A stretch of DNA of 45,018 nt from positions 1 through 45,018 of the forward strand of contig DASWVC010000390.1 of the NCBI GenBank assembly GCA_036401335.1. Reading direction: 5' to 3'. Position 1 is the stretch's first letter, and every line of letters begins with the position of its first letter. Positions 1 to 6,783 of the stretch are shown here, one piece after another. This DNA comes from DASWVC01 sp036401335. GTDB taxonomy: Bacteria; Verrucomicrobiota; Verrucomicrobiia; Chthoniobacterales; JAFAMB01. Under the pieces are notes generated by a model. The model was not told the origin of the DNA, searched no databases, and saw only the letters and a list, made by a program, of their open reading frames with translations. A program made the translations under genes and the position numbers.

Positions 1-546
1 GATGATGGCAACCAACGGATGGGCTGTCTCTCCGAGTGCAGCCGCACCCAGGCCAAAAAAGACGGCAAACACAACGATTTGAAGCAACTCGTTGTTCGCC
101 ATGGCCGCAAAGATCGACGTTGGAACCAGGTGGGAGACAAACTCTTTCGGGTTCAAGGAAGCCGTCTTCAAGTTGCTGGAAGCATTCGCATCCGGCAGCG
201 GCAGGTTCAGGTGTTCTCCCGGATGCAGCACGGAAACCATGACCAACCCCAGCGCGAGGGACACCATGGAAGCGGTGATAAACCAGCCCATGGTTTTGCA
301 GCCTACCCGCCCGACGGTCTTTGAATCTCCCATGTGTGCGATGCCCACCACGAGGGTCGAGAAAACCAGGGGGGCAATGATCATCTTGATCAGCCTTAGA
401 AAGACGTCGGTGACCAGGGAAATGTACCCCGCAATCGTGGTGGCGGTCTTAGGGTCGGGCCAAAGGCTGTGGCACCCATAACCGACCAGAATCCCAAGAA
501 CCATTGCAATAAGAATGTAGAGCGTCAGCGGTCTGGTCTTTTTCAT
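1..546 (-). CDS. Dicarboxylate/amino acid:cation symporter (DAACS family), N-terminal part
   Basis: The reverse strand from 546 to the window edge reads as 182 open codons starting MKKTRPLTLYILIAMVLGIL. It shows the SDF-family N-terminus: a first membrane helix, then the conserved stretch LIKMIIAPLVFSTLVVGIA (about residues 50-68), a third hydrophobic segment and NELLQIVVFAVFFG near the edge. Such proteins import C4-dicarboxylates or acidic amino acids with Na+ or H+ at the inner membrane. The C-terminal half, which carries the substrate and ion sites, lies outside the window, so the substrate cannot be told. The ATG at 546 is the natural start because it sits just before the first helix; no clear Shine-Dalgarno site precedes it. 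It is transcribed away from the flavoprotein gene at 856. Confidence 0.9.
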   Translation of the reverse strand, partial: MKKTRPLTLYILIAMVLGILVGYGCHSLWPDPKTATTIAGYISLVTDVFLRLIKMIIAPLVFSTLVVGIAHMGDSKTVGRVGCKTMGWFITASMVSLALGLVMVSVLHPGEHLNLPLPDANASSNLKTASLNPKEFVSHLVPTSIFAAMANNELLQIVVFAVFFGLGAAALGETAHPLVAII

Positions 547-855
547 GAAGTGCGGCTGGGCAAAAGGCTGCTTGGCTGGAGGGAACCGGGAGGGGTGCGC
601 GCTTTCTGGCAACTCCTCAAAACAAAGGCCGGGTGCAAGGGCACACCGCGGTTCGTGACACCGCCAGAGCAGTTTTTGTGCCGTCAGCACGTCCTGTTTC
701 CTTGGTTGCTCAGCCGGTAAAGGACTTCCGTCCACGTCTCGTTCCGTTCCATCCCGGGGCAGCCGTCATCAGGTCGAAAGAAGGTGTGTTGAGGGATTTG
801 CGCGAATTTTTCTAGGAGAATCCCTTTCTTCCTCCCTATACTCAGTGGCCACTTC
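547..855. other. Divergent intergenic region
   Basis: About 310 bases separate the symporter from the divergently transcribed flavoprotein gene. The region should hold both promoters. A TATACT at 837-842 could be a -10 box for the rightward gene, but no convincing -35 box is correctly spaced, and an AGGAGA near 815 is too far from the ATG at 856 to act as its ribosome site. No repeat of the families found elsewhere in the window is seen here. Confidence 0.4.
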
Positions 856-2049
856 ATGATTCATCGAGACTACCTGATCGTCGGTGGCGGCATCGCCGCA
901 GCCTGCGTTTGCGACTCCCTCCGGCAGTATGATCCCAAAGGATCGGTGACCTTGGTCAGCAACGAACCTTACCTTCCGTACCAGCGCCCGCTGCTGTCCA
1001 AATCGGTGCTCAAGGAAGGCCTGCCGGAGATCGATCAGCTTGTAGAAAAAGACGCAGATTGGTACCAGGCAAAGGGCATCGAAATGCGGCTGGGCACCGT
1101 CGTGCGTGAATTTAACCTGGAACGCCGGTTGGCAGTGCTCGAGAACGGCCAGACAATTGAGTTTCGTAAGGCTTGCCTGGCTACCGGAAGCAGGCCGCGT
1201 CGGCCGCAAGTGGCGGGATTCAACCTCGGGAACGTGGTTTACATCCGCAACTACCGGGACGCTTTGGCCACCCGCGAAATCCTGCAATCAGAAAAATACG
1301 TCGTGATCGTTGGATCGGGTTTTCTGGGCGCGGAGGTCGCCTCCACCCTTTCAGGTTCCGGGGCAAAGTTGAGCGTGCTGACCCGCGACCGGGCCATCCT
1401 CCAGGATATGTTCGACCCAACCACGGCGGATTGGCTGACCGAGAAATTCCGGGCCGCTGGGATTCAACTGCTCCTAAACGAGAGCTTGAACGGGTTTGAG
1501 GGCAAAACCGTTATCAAGAACGTCCAGACCAAAAGCGGCCTCCGTTTTCCCGCCGGCCTGGCAATCGTGGCCATCGGGGCCGAGCCGAACCTGCAACTGG
1601 TTCAAAACACGCCGCTGAGCAGTCCGGGCGGTTGCCCCGTCAACGAGTTTTTGGAAAGCGATGAAAAGGGCGTGTTCGCGGTTGGGGACATCGCCCTTTA
1701 CCCCGACCGGGTTTTTGGCGGTGTCCGGCGCATCACCAACCACGAGATGGCCAAAGCTCAAGGGGTGGTTGCGGGCGCCAACATCACCGGGCGCAAACGG
1801 CAGAAGTTCGAGATTGTGCCGACCTGGTCGAGCTTGTTGCTCGGCATGCCGTTCTATTTCGTGGGGGATTTCTCAACCCCTCACCTGCTTGCAGCCGTTG
1901 AAGGGTCGCGCGAAAAAAACAGCTTCATCGCCCGTTACCGTCGAGGCGATACCGTCGTGGCCGCCGTCCTTTGCGACCGGCCATTGGAAGAAGTGAGGGC
2001 TGTCCACGACGAAATCCGGACGGGAATGCTGGCCCGGCCCAGAAAATAA
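856..2049 (+). CDS. FAD-dependent NAD(P)H oxidoreductase, ferredoxin-reductase type
   Basis: A 397-residue protein with two Rossmann folds: an N-terminal FAD motif (LIVGGGIAAA, about residues 7-16), an internal NAD(P)H motif (VVIVGSGFLGAEVA, about residues 150-163) and the FAD-closing motif VFAVGDIALYP near residue 275. The order and length fit the Pyr_redox_2 family with a reductase C-terminal domain, as in putidaredoxin, rubredoxin or ferredoxin reductases and AIF-like proteins. It probably passes electrons from NAD(P)H to a small iron-sulfur partner, but no ferredoxin, rubredoxin or oxygenase gene is next to it, so the partner is unknown. It is a single gene that converges with the hydrolase at 2053, with only 3 bases between the stops. 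The second glycine motif begins GSGFLG rather than GGGFIG, which is a tolerated variant. Confidence 0.88.
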   Translation: MIHRDYLIVGGGIAAACVCDSLRQYDPKGSVTLVSNEPYLPYQRPLLSKSVLKEGLPEIDQLVEKDADWYQAKGIEMRLGTVVREFNLERRLAVLENGQTIEFRKACLATGSRPRRPQVAGFNLGNVVYIRNYRDALATREILQSEKYVVIVGSGFLGAEVASTLSGSGAKLSVLTRDRAILQDMFDPTTADWLTEKFRAAGIQLLLNESLNGFEGKTVIKNVQTKSGLRFPAGLAIVAIGAEPNLQLVQNTPLSSPGGCPVNEFLESDEKGVFAVGDIALYPDRVFGGVRRITNHEMAKAQGVVAGANITGRKRQKFEIVPTWSSLLLGMPFYFVGDFSTPHLLAAVEGSREKNSFIARYRRGDTVVAAVLCDRPLEEVRAVHDEIRTGMLARPRK

Positions 2050-2052
2050 CGT

Positions 2053-2952
2053 TCAAAACACGGCCGGCACGCCTTCTTCCATGATCCTGACCCGGTGGCT
2101 TAACCGGTGCCGGTCAATTTCCGCGCGAAAGCGCTGCAGCGGCTCGTCCAGCGGCTCATAACTCAAGCGGAAGGTGCCATAATGCATGGGCACGAGCGTT
2201 TGCGCGTTCAGCTCCAAAAACGCTTTAACCGCTTCTTCCGGGTTCATGTGCACTTCACGTCGGGTCGGGGGTTCGTACGCGCCGATTGGCAGCAACGCAA
2301 CCTCGGTCGGCAACCGCTGACCGATCTCTTTGAACCCATCAAAATAGGCGCTGTCGCCGCAATGCAGGACGGTGCGTTCGCCAAACCTGAAGTGAAATCC
2401 GCCAAATCCCCGGTGCCGGTCGTGCAGGACGCGCGCACCCCAATGGTGACAGGGCGTCAAGGTCACCGCCACGTCCCGCAGCCCAAGGGTTTCCCACGGT
2501 TGCATTTCGTGGACCCGGTCGAACCCGAGGTTCCGCACCAGGCTTCCGACCCCCTGGGGAACGATGATCGGCTGGGCGGACGCGATCCGCCGGAGCGTGC
2601 GACGGTCCAGGTGATCAAAATGAGCGTGCGTCACCAGTACGGCGTCAATGGCGGGAAGGTGATTCAACTCGATGCCGGGGTACTTCATCCGCTTCACGAC
2701 CTTCAGCCAGAGCGCCCAGATGGGGTCCACCAGCAGGTTCAGTCCACGCCAGCTGATCAGAAACGACGCATGCCCGATCCACGTCAGGCAGATGTCGTCT
2801 CCACGCAACGGCGGAAAAGCCGGCTGCCCCGCCTGTCCATGCCGCCGGGAGAAAAGGGACGGCAGGTAGACCTCAGTAATGAAATTGCGGCGCAGCCAAC
2901 CTTTGCCCGGTTTCAGGCCCACCTTGACGCCGTGAGGAGGAGAGGGTTCCAC
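2053..2952 (-). CDS. MBL-fold hydrolase, NAPE-PLD / UlaG-like
   Basis: A 299-residue metallo-beta-lactamase-fold protein. The metal-binding signature THAHFDHLD is present (His109, His111, Asp113, His114), followed by the later ligands in CHHWG, the Asp of HCGDSAYFDG and the His of PMHYGTF. The pattern LTWIGHASFLI plus NLLVDPIWA at the front and the PMHYGTFR end match the group related to N-acyl-phosphatidylethanolamine phospholipase D and RomA. All ligands are present, so it should be active on a phosphodiester or lactone, but the substrate is unknown. It probably acts in the cytoplasm, since no signal peptide is seen. The start is within 32 bases of the divergent cyclo-ligase start, so the two promoters must overlap. 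Confidence 0.9.
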   Translation of the reverse strand: MEPSPPHGVKVGLKPGKGWLRRNFITEVYLPSLFSRRHGQAGQPAFPPLRGDDICLTWIGHASFLISWRGLNLLVDPIWALWLKVVKRMKYPGIELNHLPAIDAVLVTHAHFDHLDRRTLRRIASAQPIIVPQGVGSLVRNLGFDRVHEMQPWETLGLRDVAVTLTPCHHWGARVLHDRHRGFGGFHFRFGERTVLHCGDSAYFDGFKEIGQRLPTEVALLPIGAYEPPTRREVHMNPEEAVKAFLELNAQTLVPMHYGTFRLSYEPLDEPLQRFRAEIDRHRLSHRVRIMEEGVPAVF

Positions 2953-2983
2953 TGCAGTTTACCGTTTCACCGATCCGATCCAG

Positions 2984-3556
2984 ATGGCAAATAAGCAAAC
3001 GACCGTCACGAAACAGGCCGTTCGACGTGCCGCAGTGGCAATGCTGAACCAAATGACGCCGGCAGAACGCACAGAGCGATCTCAACACATCTGCCGCGAT
3101 TTGCTCCCCTGGCTTGAAGACACCAGGACCGTGGCGTTGTTCGCGCCCCGGCGCAACGAACCCAACCTGCGGTACCTCGGCGAGTTGACGTCGTACCCCG
3201 ATCGCGTGTTCCTCTTTCCACGCATCGATGGGTCCGACCTGGTGTTCGTCCAGGCCCATTGCTGGTCTGAGTTGCTTCCCGGGCGGTTTGGAATCGACGC
3301 GCCCGTCGGACCCGCCTGGCCGCACCCCCCCGACGTGGTGGTCGTGCCCGGCCTCGCCTTCGACCTGACCGGCCACCGGGTTGGATGGGGCGCCGGCTAC
3401 TACGACCGTTACCTGGCCCGGCTCCCCCGTGACACGCGCACCATCGGCGTCGGCTTTGGACCGCAACTGGTTGACAGACTCCCGCACGAACCGCACGACG
3501 TCGTTTTGCGGCAGATCCTCACCGATGAAGAGTACATCGGCCTTGCACGGAAGTAG
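2984..3556 (+). CDS. ygfA: 5-formyltetrahydrofolate cyclo-ligase
   Basis: A 190-residue protein of the 5-FTHF cyclo-ligase family, which converts 5-formyl-THF to 5,10-methenyl-THF with ATP and so recovers folate one-carbon units. The N-terminal basic helix (KQAVRRAAVAMLNQMTPAER) and the family signature GWGAGYYDRYL (about residues 136-146), preceded by VVVPGLAFD, are clear. The length is typical. In many bacteria the gene sits beside 6S RNA; no such RNA was recognised here. The stop codon TAG at 3554-3556 is also the first bases of a 9-nt-period repeat. The ATG at 2984 lies 31 bases from the divergent hydrolase start. Confidence 0.93.
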   Translation: MANKQTTVTKQAVRRAAVAMLNQMTPAERTERSQHICRDLLPWLEDTRTVALFAPRRNEPNLRYLGELTSYPDRVFLFPRIDGSDLVFVQAHCWSELLPGRFGIDAPVGPAWPHPPDVVVVPGLAFDLTGHRVGWGAGYYDRYLARLPRDTRTIGVGFGPQLVDRLPHEPHDVVLRQILTDEEYIGLARK

Positions 3557-3600
3557 AAAAATTAGACCAGTTGTAAGAATTGTATCAGTTCTACCATCTG
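3554..3600 (+). repeat. Nonamer-period repeat N1, starting at the stop codon
   Basis: Directly after the cyclo-ligase stop the DNA becomes AT-rich and falls into successive 9-base units: AGACCAGTT, GTAAGAATT, GTATCAGTT, CTACCATCT. The same 9-base phase and the same unit GTATCAGTT occur in N3. The opening GTAGAAAAATT is shared exactly with N2 after the gene ending at 5748. Confidence 0.7.
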
Positions 3601-3607
3601 AAGCAGG

Positions 3608-3640
3608 AAGGCATAGGCCGACACGCCAATAGCCCTCTGC
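3608..3640 (-). repeat. Octamer-period repeat O1
   Basis: Read on the minus strand the units CTATTGGC, GTGTCGGC and CTATGCCT follow each other with an 8-base period. GTGTCGGC is the core unit also found at 9171 and 13571. Confidence 0.5.
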
Positions 3641-3643
3641 TAA

Positions 3644-3806
3644 GGCGTTTGGGGCGGAGAAGCAGCCCCCGTCTCGGGGCCTCCGCAGGACCGAGGGTCC
3701 GGTAGGGCGGCGAGTCCCTTTGCCGCCAGGGCAGCGTGCCGGGGCCGCTGGTCGGGTCGCGTGTCCCTGCGCGACGTCCGGCAGGGGAGCTTGTCCTCAA
3801 GCGCCC
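3644..3806. repeat. REP-like hairpin cluster (three units)
   Basis: The cluster fills most of the gap between the cyclo-ligase and apaG. Unit 1 (3699-3733) reads CCGGTAGGG, then GGCGGCGA, loop GTCCCT, TTGCCGCC; it and its left flank from 3644 match 44828-44914. Unit 2 (about 3748-3776) has the foot GGTCGGG and the stem TCGCG/CGCGA around TGTCCCTG. Unit 3 (3778-3806) has the foot CCGGCAGGGG, stem GCTTG/CAAGC and loop TCCT, and corresponds to the reverse complement of the element at 25157-25188. A GTAG-like foot 5' of an imperfect hairpin is the known layout of REP sequences mobilised by RAYT (Y1) transposases; no such transposase gene is in the window. Confidence 0.7.
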
Positions 3807-3902
3807 GCGGGGATGCGCCTGTCCCGTCGGTCGAGTCACGCGCCGTTTGCGGGCGAGGCCTTCCGGGGAGCGCCCTCCCGCCCGCCCTGATTGGCGTTCT
3901 TC

Positions 3903-4334
3903 CTACGCTTCTTCCGCCGGCACACTCATCTCAAAACGAGGGATCCGGGTGACAAAAGGTTTGCCGTCATCACTCATTCCGAGAAACGAACCTTCTGCCA
4001 CGCTGTGCACCCCGATGACGTGGTAGCTGTTGTAAGAAAAACGTTCCCCCGGTTTCAGGTGGGGGTGTTCGCCGACCACGCCGTCCCCCTCGACCACCAC
4101 TTTCTGGCCCCGGTCATCGCTGATCACCCATTTGCGCCCCCGGATGGTCACCGCGTGCGGCGATTGGTTGTCGATCGTAATAAAATAGACAAACGGGTAA
4201 GGCCGATCCTCGGGAGCATCGAGGGTGGGCACATACACCACCTTGTCCACCGTTACCCGCACCTCATGAAGCTCGCGCAACGCCACGAAGAGTTGGTGTA
4301 CATTGGAGCTAATCAAATGGAAAGTGGTTTCCAT
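3903..4334 (-). CDS. apaG: ApaG-domain protein
   Basis: The protein of about 143 residues carries a single ApaG (DUF525) domain. Key stretches are FVYFITIDNQSP, VTIRGRKWVISDDRG, VVEGDGVVGEHPHLKPGERF and the C-terminal VTRIPRFEMSVP. ApaG is a fibronectin-III-like domain linked to divalent-cation and diadenosine tetraphosphate phenotypes; its exact biochemistry is not settled. The chosen ATG at 4334-4332 overlaps the start codon of thiD on the other strand. In-frame ATGs at 4352, 4358 and 4391 would add up to 19 residues (ending VMATGTS), but those do not look like the family. No clear ribosome site helps to choose. The gene runs toward the REP cluster. Confidence 0.88.
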   Translation of the reverse strand: METTFHLISSNVHQLFVALRELHEVRVTVDKVVYVPTLDAPEDRPYPFVYFITIDNQSPHAVTIRGRKWVISDDRGQKVVVEGDGVVGEHPHLKPGERFSYNSYHVIGVHSVAEGSFLGMSDDGKPFVTRIPRFEMSVPAEEA

Positions 4335-5127
4335 GGACGTACCGGTTGCCATGACCATTGCAGGGTCCGACAATTCGGCCGGCGCCGGCATTCAGGCAGA
4401 CCTGAAAACGTTTACGCATTTCCGGGTTCACGGACTGACCGCCATAACCTGCATCGTTGCGGAGGTGCCGGGCCTGGTTCGACGCATTCAGGCCGCCGAC
4501 GTCCAGGTGGTTCGTGACCAGGTCGAACTTGGGTTGGAGACCTACCCGGTTGCGGCCGTGAAGACCGGCATGTTGTATTCGGCAGAAATCATCAGTGCCG
4601 TTTGTGACGAGCTCGAGCGGGCGGAACCGGCGCGCCGTCCTCCGCTCGTGGTTGACCCGGTGATGGTGGCAAGCTCCGGCGACCCGTTGCTTCAAGCCGA
4701 TGCCATTGCCGCCTACACCGAACGCTTGTTCCCGCTTGCGGCACTGGTCACGCCGAACCTGGACGAGGCGGCCGTCCTGCTCGGCCGGGCAACCATTGGG
4801 ACCGACGAACTGCCGGCCGCGGCGCAAGCGCTCTGGGAGCGGTTTCGCGTGCCCTTTCTCCTGAAGGGCGGCCACCTCAGGGGCGACACCGCCATCGACA
4901 TCCTTTTCTGCGGGGATCAGCAGGAAACGTTCAGGGCGCCTTTTGTCCCGAACGTTTCGACCCACGGAACGGGCTGTACCTTCTCCGCCGCCATTGCCGC
5001 CCAAATCGCCCACGGCAAGTCCCTCCCCGTTGCCATCGCAGAAGCGAAACGGTTCGTGACGGCCGCCATCCGCCATTCATTGGGCTGGACCCTCCCAAAA
5101 CCAACCTCAGCCCTGAACCATTTTTGA
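4333..5127 (+). CDS. thiD: Hydroxymethylpyrimidine / phosphomethylpyrimidine kinase
   Basis: A 264-residue ribokinase-fold protein of the ThiD family. It phosphorylates hydroxymethylpyrimidine to the pyrophosphate used in thiamin synthesis or salvage. The substrate motif MTIAGSDNSAGAGIQADLKT is at the N-terminus, VVDPVMVASSGDPLL is in the middle and the anion-hole motif THGTGCTFSAAIA is near residue 217. All catalytic features are present and length is normal. The ATG at 4333 is preferred because GGAAAG (4319-4324) sits 8 bases upstream; a TTG at 4303 would add ten residues. No other thiamin gene and no TPP riboswitch was seen nearby, so it may work in salvage or be scattered from its pathway. 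Confidence 0.92.
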   Translation: MDVPVAMTIAGSDNSAGAGIQADLKTFTHFRVHGLTAITCIVAEVPGLVRRIQAADVQVVRDQVELGLETYPVAAVKTGMLYSAEIISAVCDELERAEPARRPPLVVDPVMVASSGDPLLQADAIAAYTERLFPLAALVTPNLDEAAVLLGRATIGTDELPAAAQALWERFRVPFLLKGGHLRGDTAIDILFCGDQQETFRAPFVPNVSTHGTGCTFSAAIAAQIAHGKSLPVAIAEAKRFVTAAIRHSLGWTLPKPTSALNHF

Positions 5128-5328
5128 GGCGCAGCCTTCACCTAAACGGCGCCGGAATCCGGTCCATGCCGGCCCGGGAATTTGAGGAGAAATCACCCGC
5201 CCGGCCGGTCGGGAGAGAACGCCACGCTCCACCCCTGCATGAATCGATTTACCTTGTGCCCACCAGGAAACCGTGTTCTTAGCTGGCGCAGGGTACCTAC
5301 TTAGACACCGTCCACGTTACCAGCCAAC

Positions 5329-5748
5329 ATGACTTACCGACAGGAATTAGAGGAAATTGCCACTGCATGGGTGCACCGTGGCTGGCGGGAACGGGAACTG
5401 GACATCGTGACCGACCTGCACGCCGAAAACTTCACGGATCACTCTGCAGGGACTCGGGCCGGCGACAATGAAGGTTTCCGCAACCGGATGCGGGCTTTGT
5501 TCACCGCGTTTCCCGACTTCTCGGCCGGCATCGAAAAGCTTGTCATCGATGAAACTTCATCTGAAGTGGTCGTGCAGTGGTCAGCCTCCGGCACCTGCCA
5601 GGCGAGTTACGGCGGTTTTTCTCCCAACGGCCAACCGGTGCTGTTTACCGGGATCGACATTCTCCGGGTGGAGCAAGGCCGGATCACCGATCGCTGGGGT
5701 GAATGGAATTGGGCAGAGATCCTACACCAGTTGCACGGCATTCCGTAG
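5329..5748 (+). CDS. SnoaL-like / ester cyclase family protein
   Basis: A 139-residue alpha+beta barrel protein of the NTF2-like superfamily. The pattern ENFTDHSAGTRAGDNEGFRNRMRALFTAFPDF followed by VVVQWSASGTCQA and GIDILRVEQGRITDRWGEWNW is typical of SnoaL-like proteins annotated as ester cyclases. Members are often small cyclases or hydrolases, and many have no known substrate. No polyketide genes are present, so no role is assigned. About 200 bases without a gene precede it and no clear ribosome site is seen. Its stop codon TAG starts nonamer repeat N2. Confidence 0.85.
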   Translation: MTYRQELEEIATAWVHRGWRERELDIVTDLHAENFTDHSAGTRAGDNEGFRNRMRALFTAFPDFSAGIEKLVIDETSSEVVVQWSASGTCQASYGGFSPNGQPVLFTGIDILRVEQGRITDRWGEWNWAEILHQLHGIP

Positions 5749-5776
5749 AAAAATTGGATCAATTGAATCAGTGCAG
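5746..5776 (+). repeat. Nonamer-period repeat N2, starting at the stop codon
   Basis: The stop TAG continues into AAAAATT and then GGATCAATT and GAATCAGTG, two units with a 9-base period. The first 11 bases (GTAGAAAAATT) are identical to N1, although the two upstream genes are unrelated. It is shorter than N1, N3 and N4. Confidence 0.6.
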
Positions 5777-5918
5777 GGCGTCTTTACCCGGATACGCCGA
5801 GAATGCCATGAGCCGAAAAATGAAGGGGTGCCACAAATGGCAGGCTCCGAGAATAACCGCTGCTTGTCCCTCCTGAACCATTCGTGGCATCCATCGGTTC
5901 TTTGATACGTGGCCTTTG

Positions 5919-5947
5919 CTTCACCCCGACACCCCGTCACCTTCTTC
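5919..5947 (-). repeat. Octamer-period repeat O2
   Basis: On the minus strand the units GTGACGGG, GTGTCGGG and GTGAAGCA follow with an 8-base period. They match the octamer repeats at 3608, 9171 and 13554. Confidence 0.5.
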
Positions 5948-6015
5948 GAGAAGCTTGAACGCCGCCGGGCCCTGTGTCACGCTGCCCGTCTTTGGTCCAC
6001 CGATCCCCGCCTGCC

Positions 6016-6777
6016 ATGCACCGTTCCCTTTTTCTTCTGGTCGCACTTTCCTCCCTTCTGCTCGGCTGTGGGCACCGCCACCACCGGACGGAGGCGCCAG
6101 CACAAAGCCTCGGTCCGCAACAGGCGACCGTGGAGTGGTTTGGGCATGGCTGTTTTCGGGTGAGTTCATCGATCGGCCTCAGCGTGGTGACCGATCCGTT
6201 CAACCCCGCGGTGTTAAATTACCCGGTGAAATCAGCGAGCCTGTCCGCTGACATTGTCCTGATCTCACACGAAGACGACACCGCCAACTTCACTGACCTC
6301 ATCTCCGGGTCGCCACAAGTTTTTCGCAGCTCCATGGCGGTCGGGGTTGACCGCGCCAGCGGCATTCTGGTGCGCGGCATCCGAACCAGCTCGGAAAACT
6401 ACGCTGCGACGCGCCTGAATGTCGCGTACGTCTGGTCAATGGACGGCGTCCGCTTTTGTTACCTGGGCAACATCCAGGATGCGCCGACCATCTCCGAGGC
6501 GCTTAACATCGGGACCGTCGACGTCCTGTTTTTGCCGGTCGGCGGCCCTCCGGAATTTACGGCGGCAAAACAGCATGAAACCGTGGAGCGCCTGAAACCG
6601 AAGGTAATCGTGCCGATGATGTACGCCACGGGCCATTCCGGCAAGGTGCCGTTGCGGCCGCTTGGCGAGTTCCTTTCGCGCCAGCGTAACGTGACACGAA
6701 TCGGCGGAAATCGATTTGTGATTTCGCATCCAACGTTGCCGGCTGTGCCGACGGTTTTCGTGCTTTCCTCAAGGTAG
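6016..6777 (+). CDS. MBL-fold lipoprotein with degenerate metal site
   Basis: A 253-residue protein with a lipoprotein signal: MHRSLFLLVALSS, lipobox LLLGC with Cys18 as the lipid-bearing residue. The mature part has the UlaG-like MBL layout (VEWFGHGCFRVSS, VVTDPF, ADIVLISHEDD, VDVLFLPVGG, KVIVPMMY). The metal motif expected as HxHxDH is SHEDDTAN here, so two of the three signature histidines are missing, and the final PMHY is PMMY. It is therefore probably not a normal two-metal hydrolase. An upstream GTG at 5974 is less likely because the signal peptide begins at 6016. The gene lies 6 bases before purD and is probably co-transcribed with it. Confidence 0.82.
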   Translation: MHRSLFLLVALSSLLLGCGHRHHRTEAPAQSLGPQQATVEWFGHGCFRVSSSIGLSVVTDPFNPAVLNYPVKSASLSADIVLISHEDDTANFTDLISGSPQVFRSSMAVGVDRASGILVRGIRTSSENYAATRLNVAYVWSMDGVRFCYLGNIQDAPTISEALNIGTVDVLFLPVGGPPEFTAAKQHETVERLKPKVIVPMMYATGHSGKVPLRPLGEFLSRQRNVTRIGGNRFVISHPTLPAVPTVFVLSSR

Positions 6778-6783
6778 CGGCCG

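Noticed and set aside
2107..2994. Plus-strand open frame opposite the MBL-fold hydrolase
   Set aside because: Shadow of the complete metallo-hydrolase; composition is Arg/His/Gln-rich without domains.
3554..3810. Possible CRISPR array in the repeat-rich gap
   Set aside because: Repeats are short, of several families, imperfect and without regular spacers; no cas gene is present.
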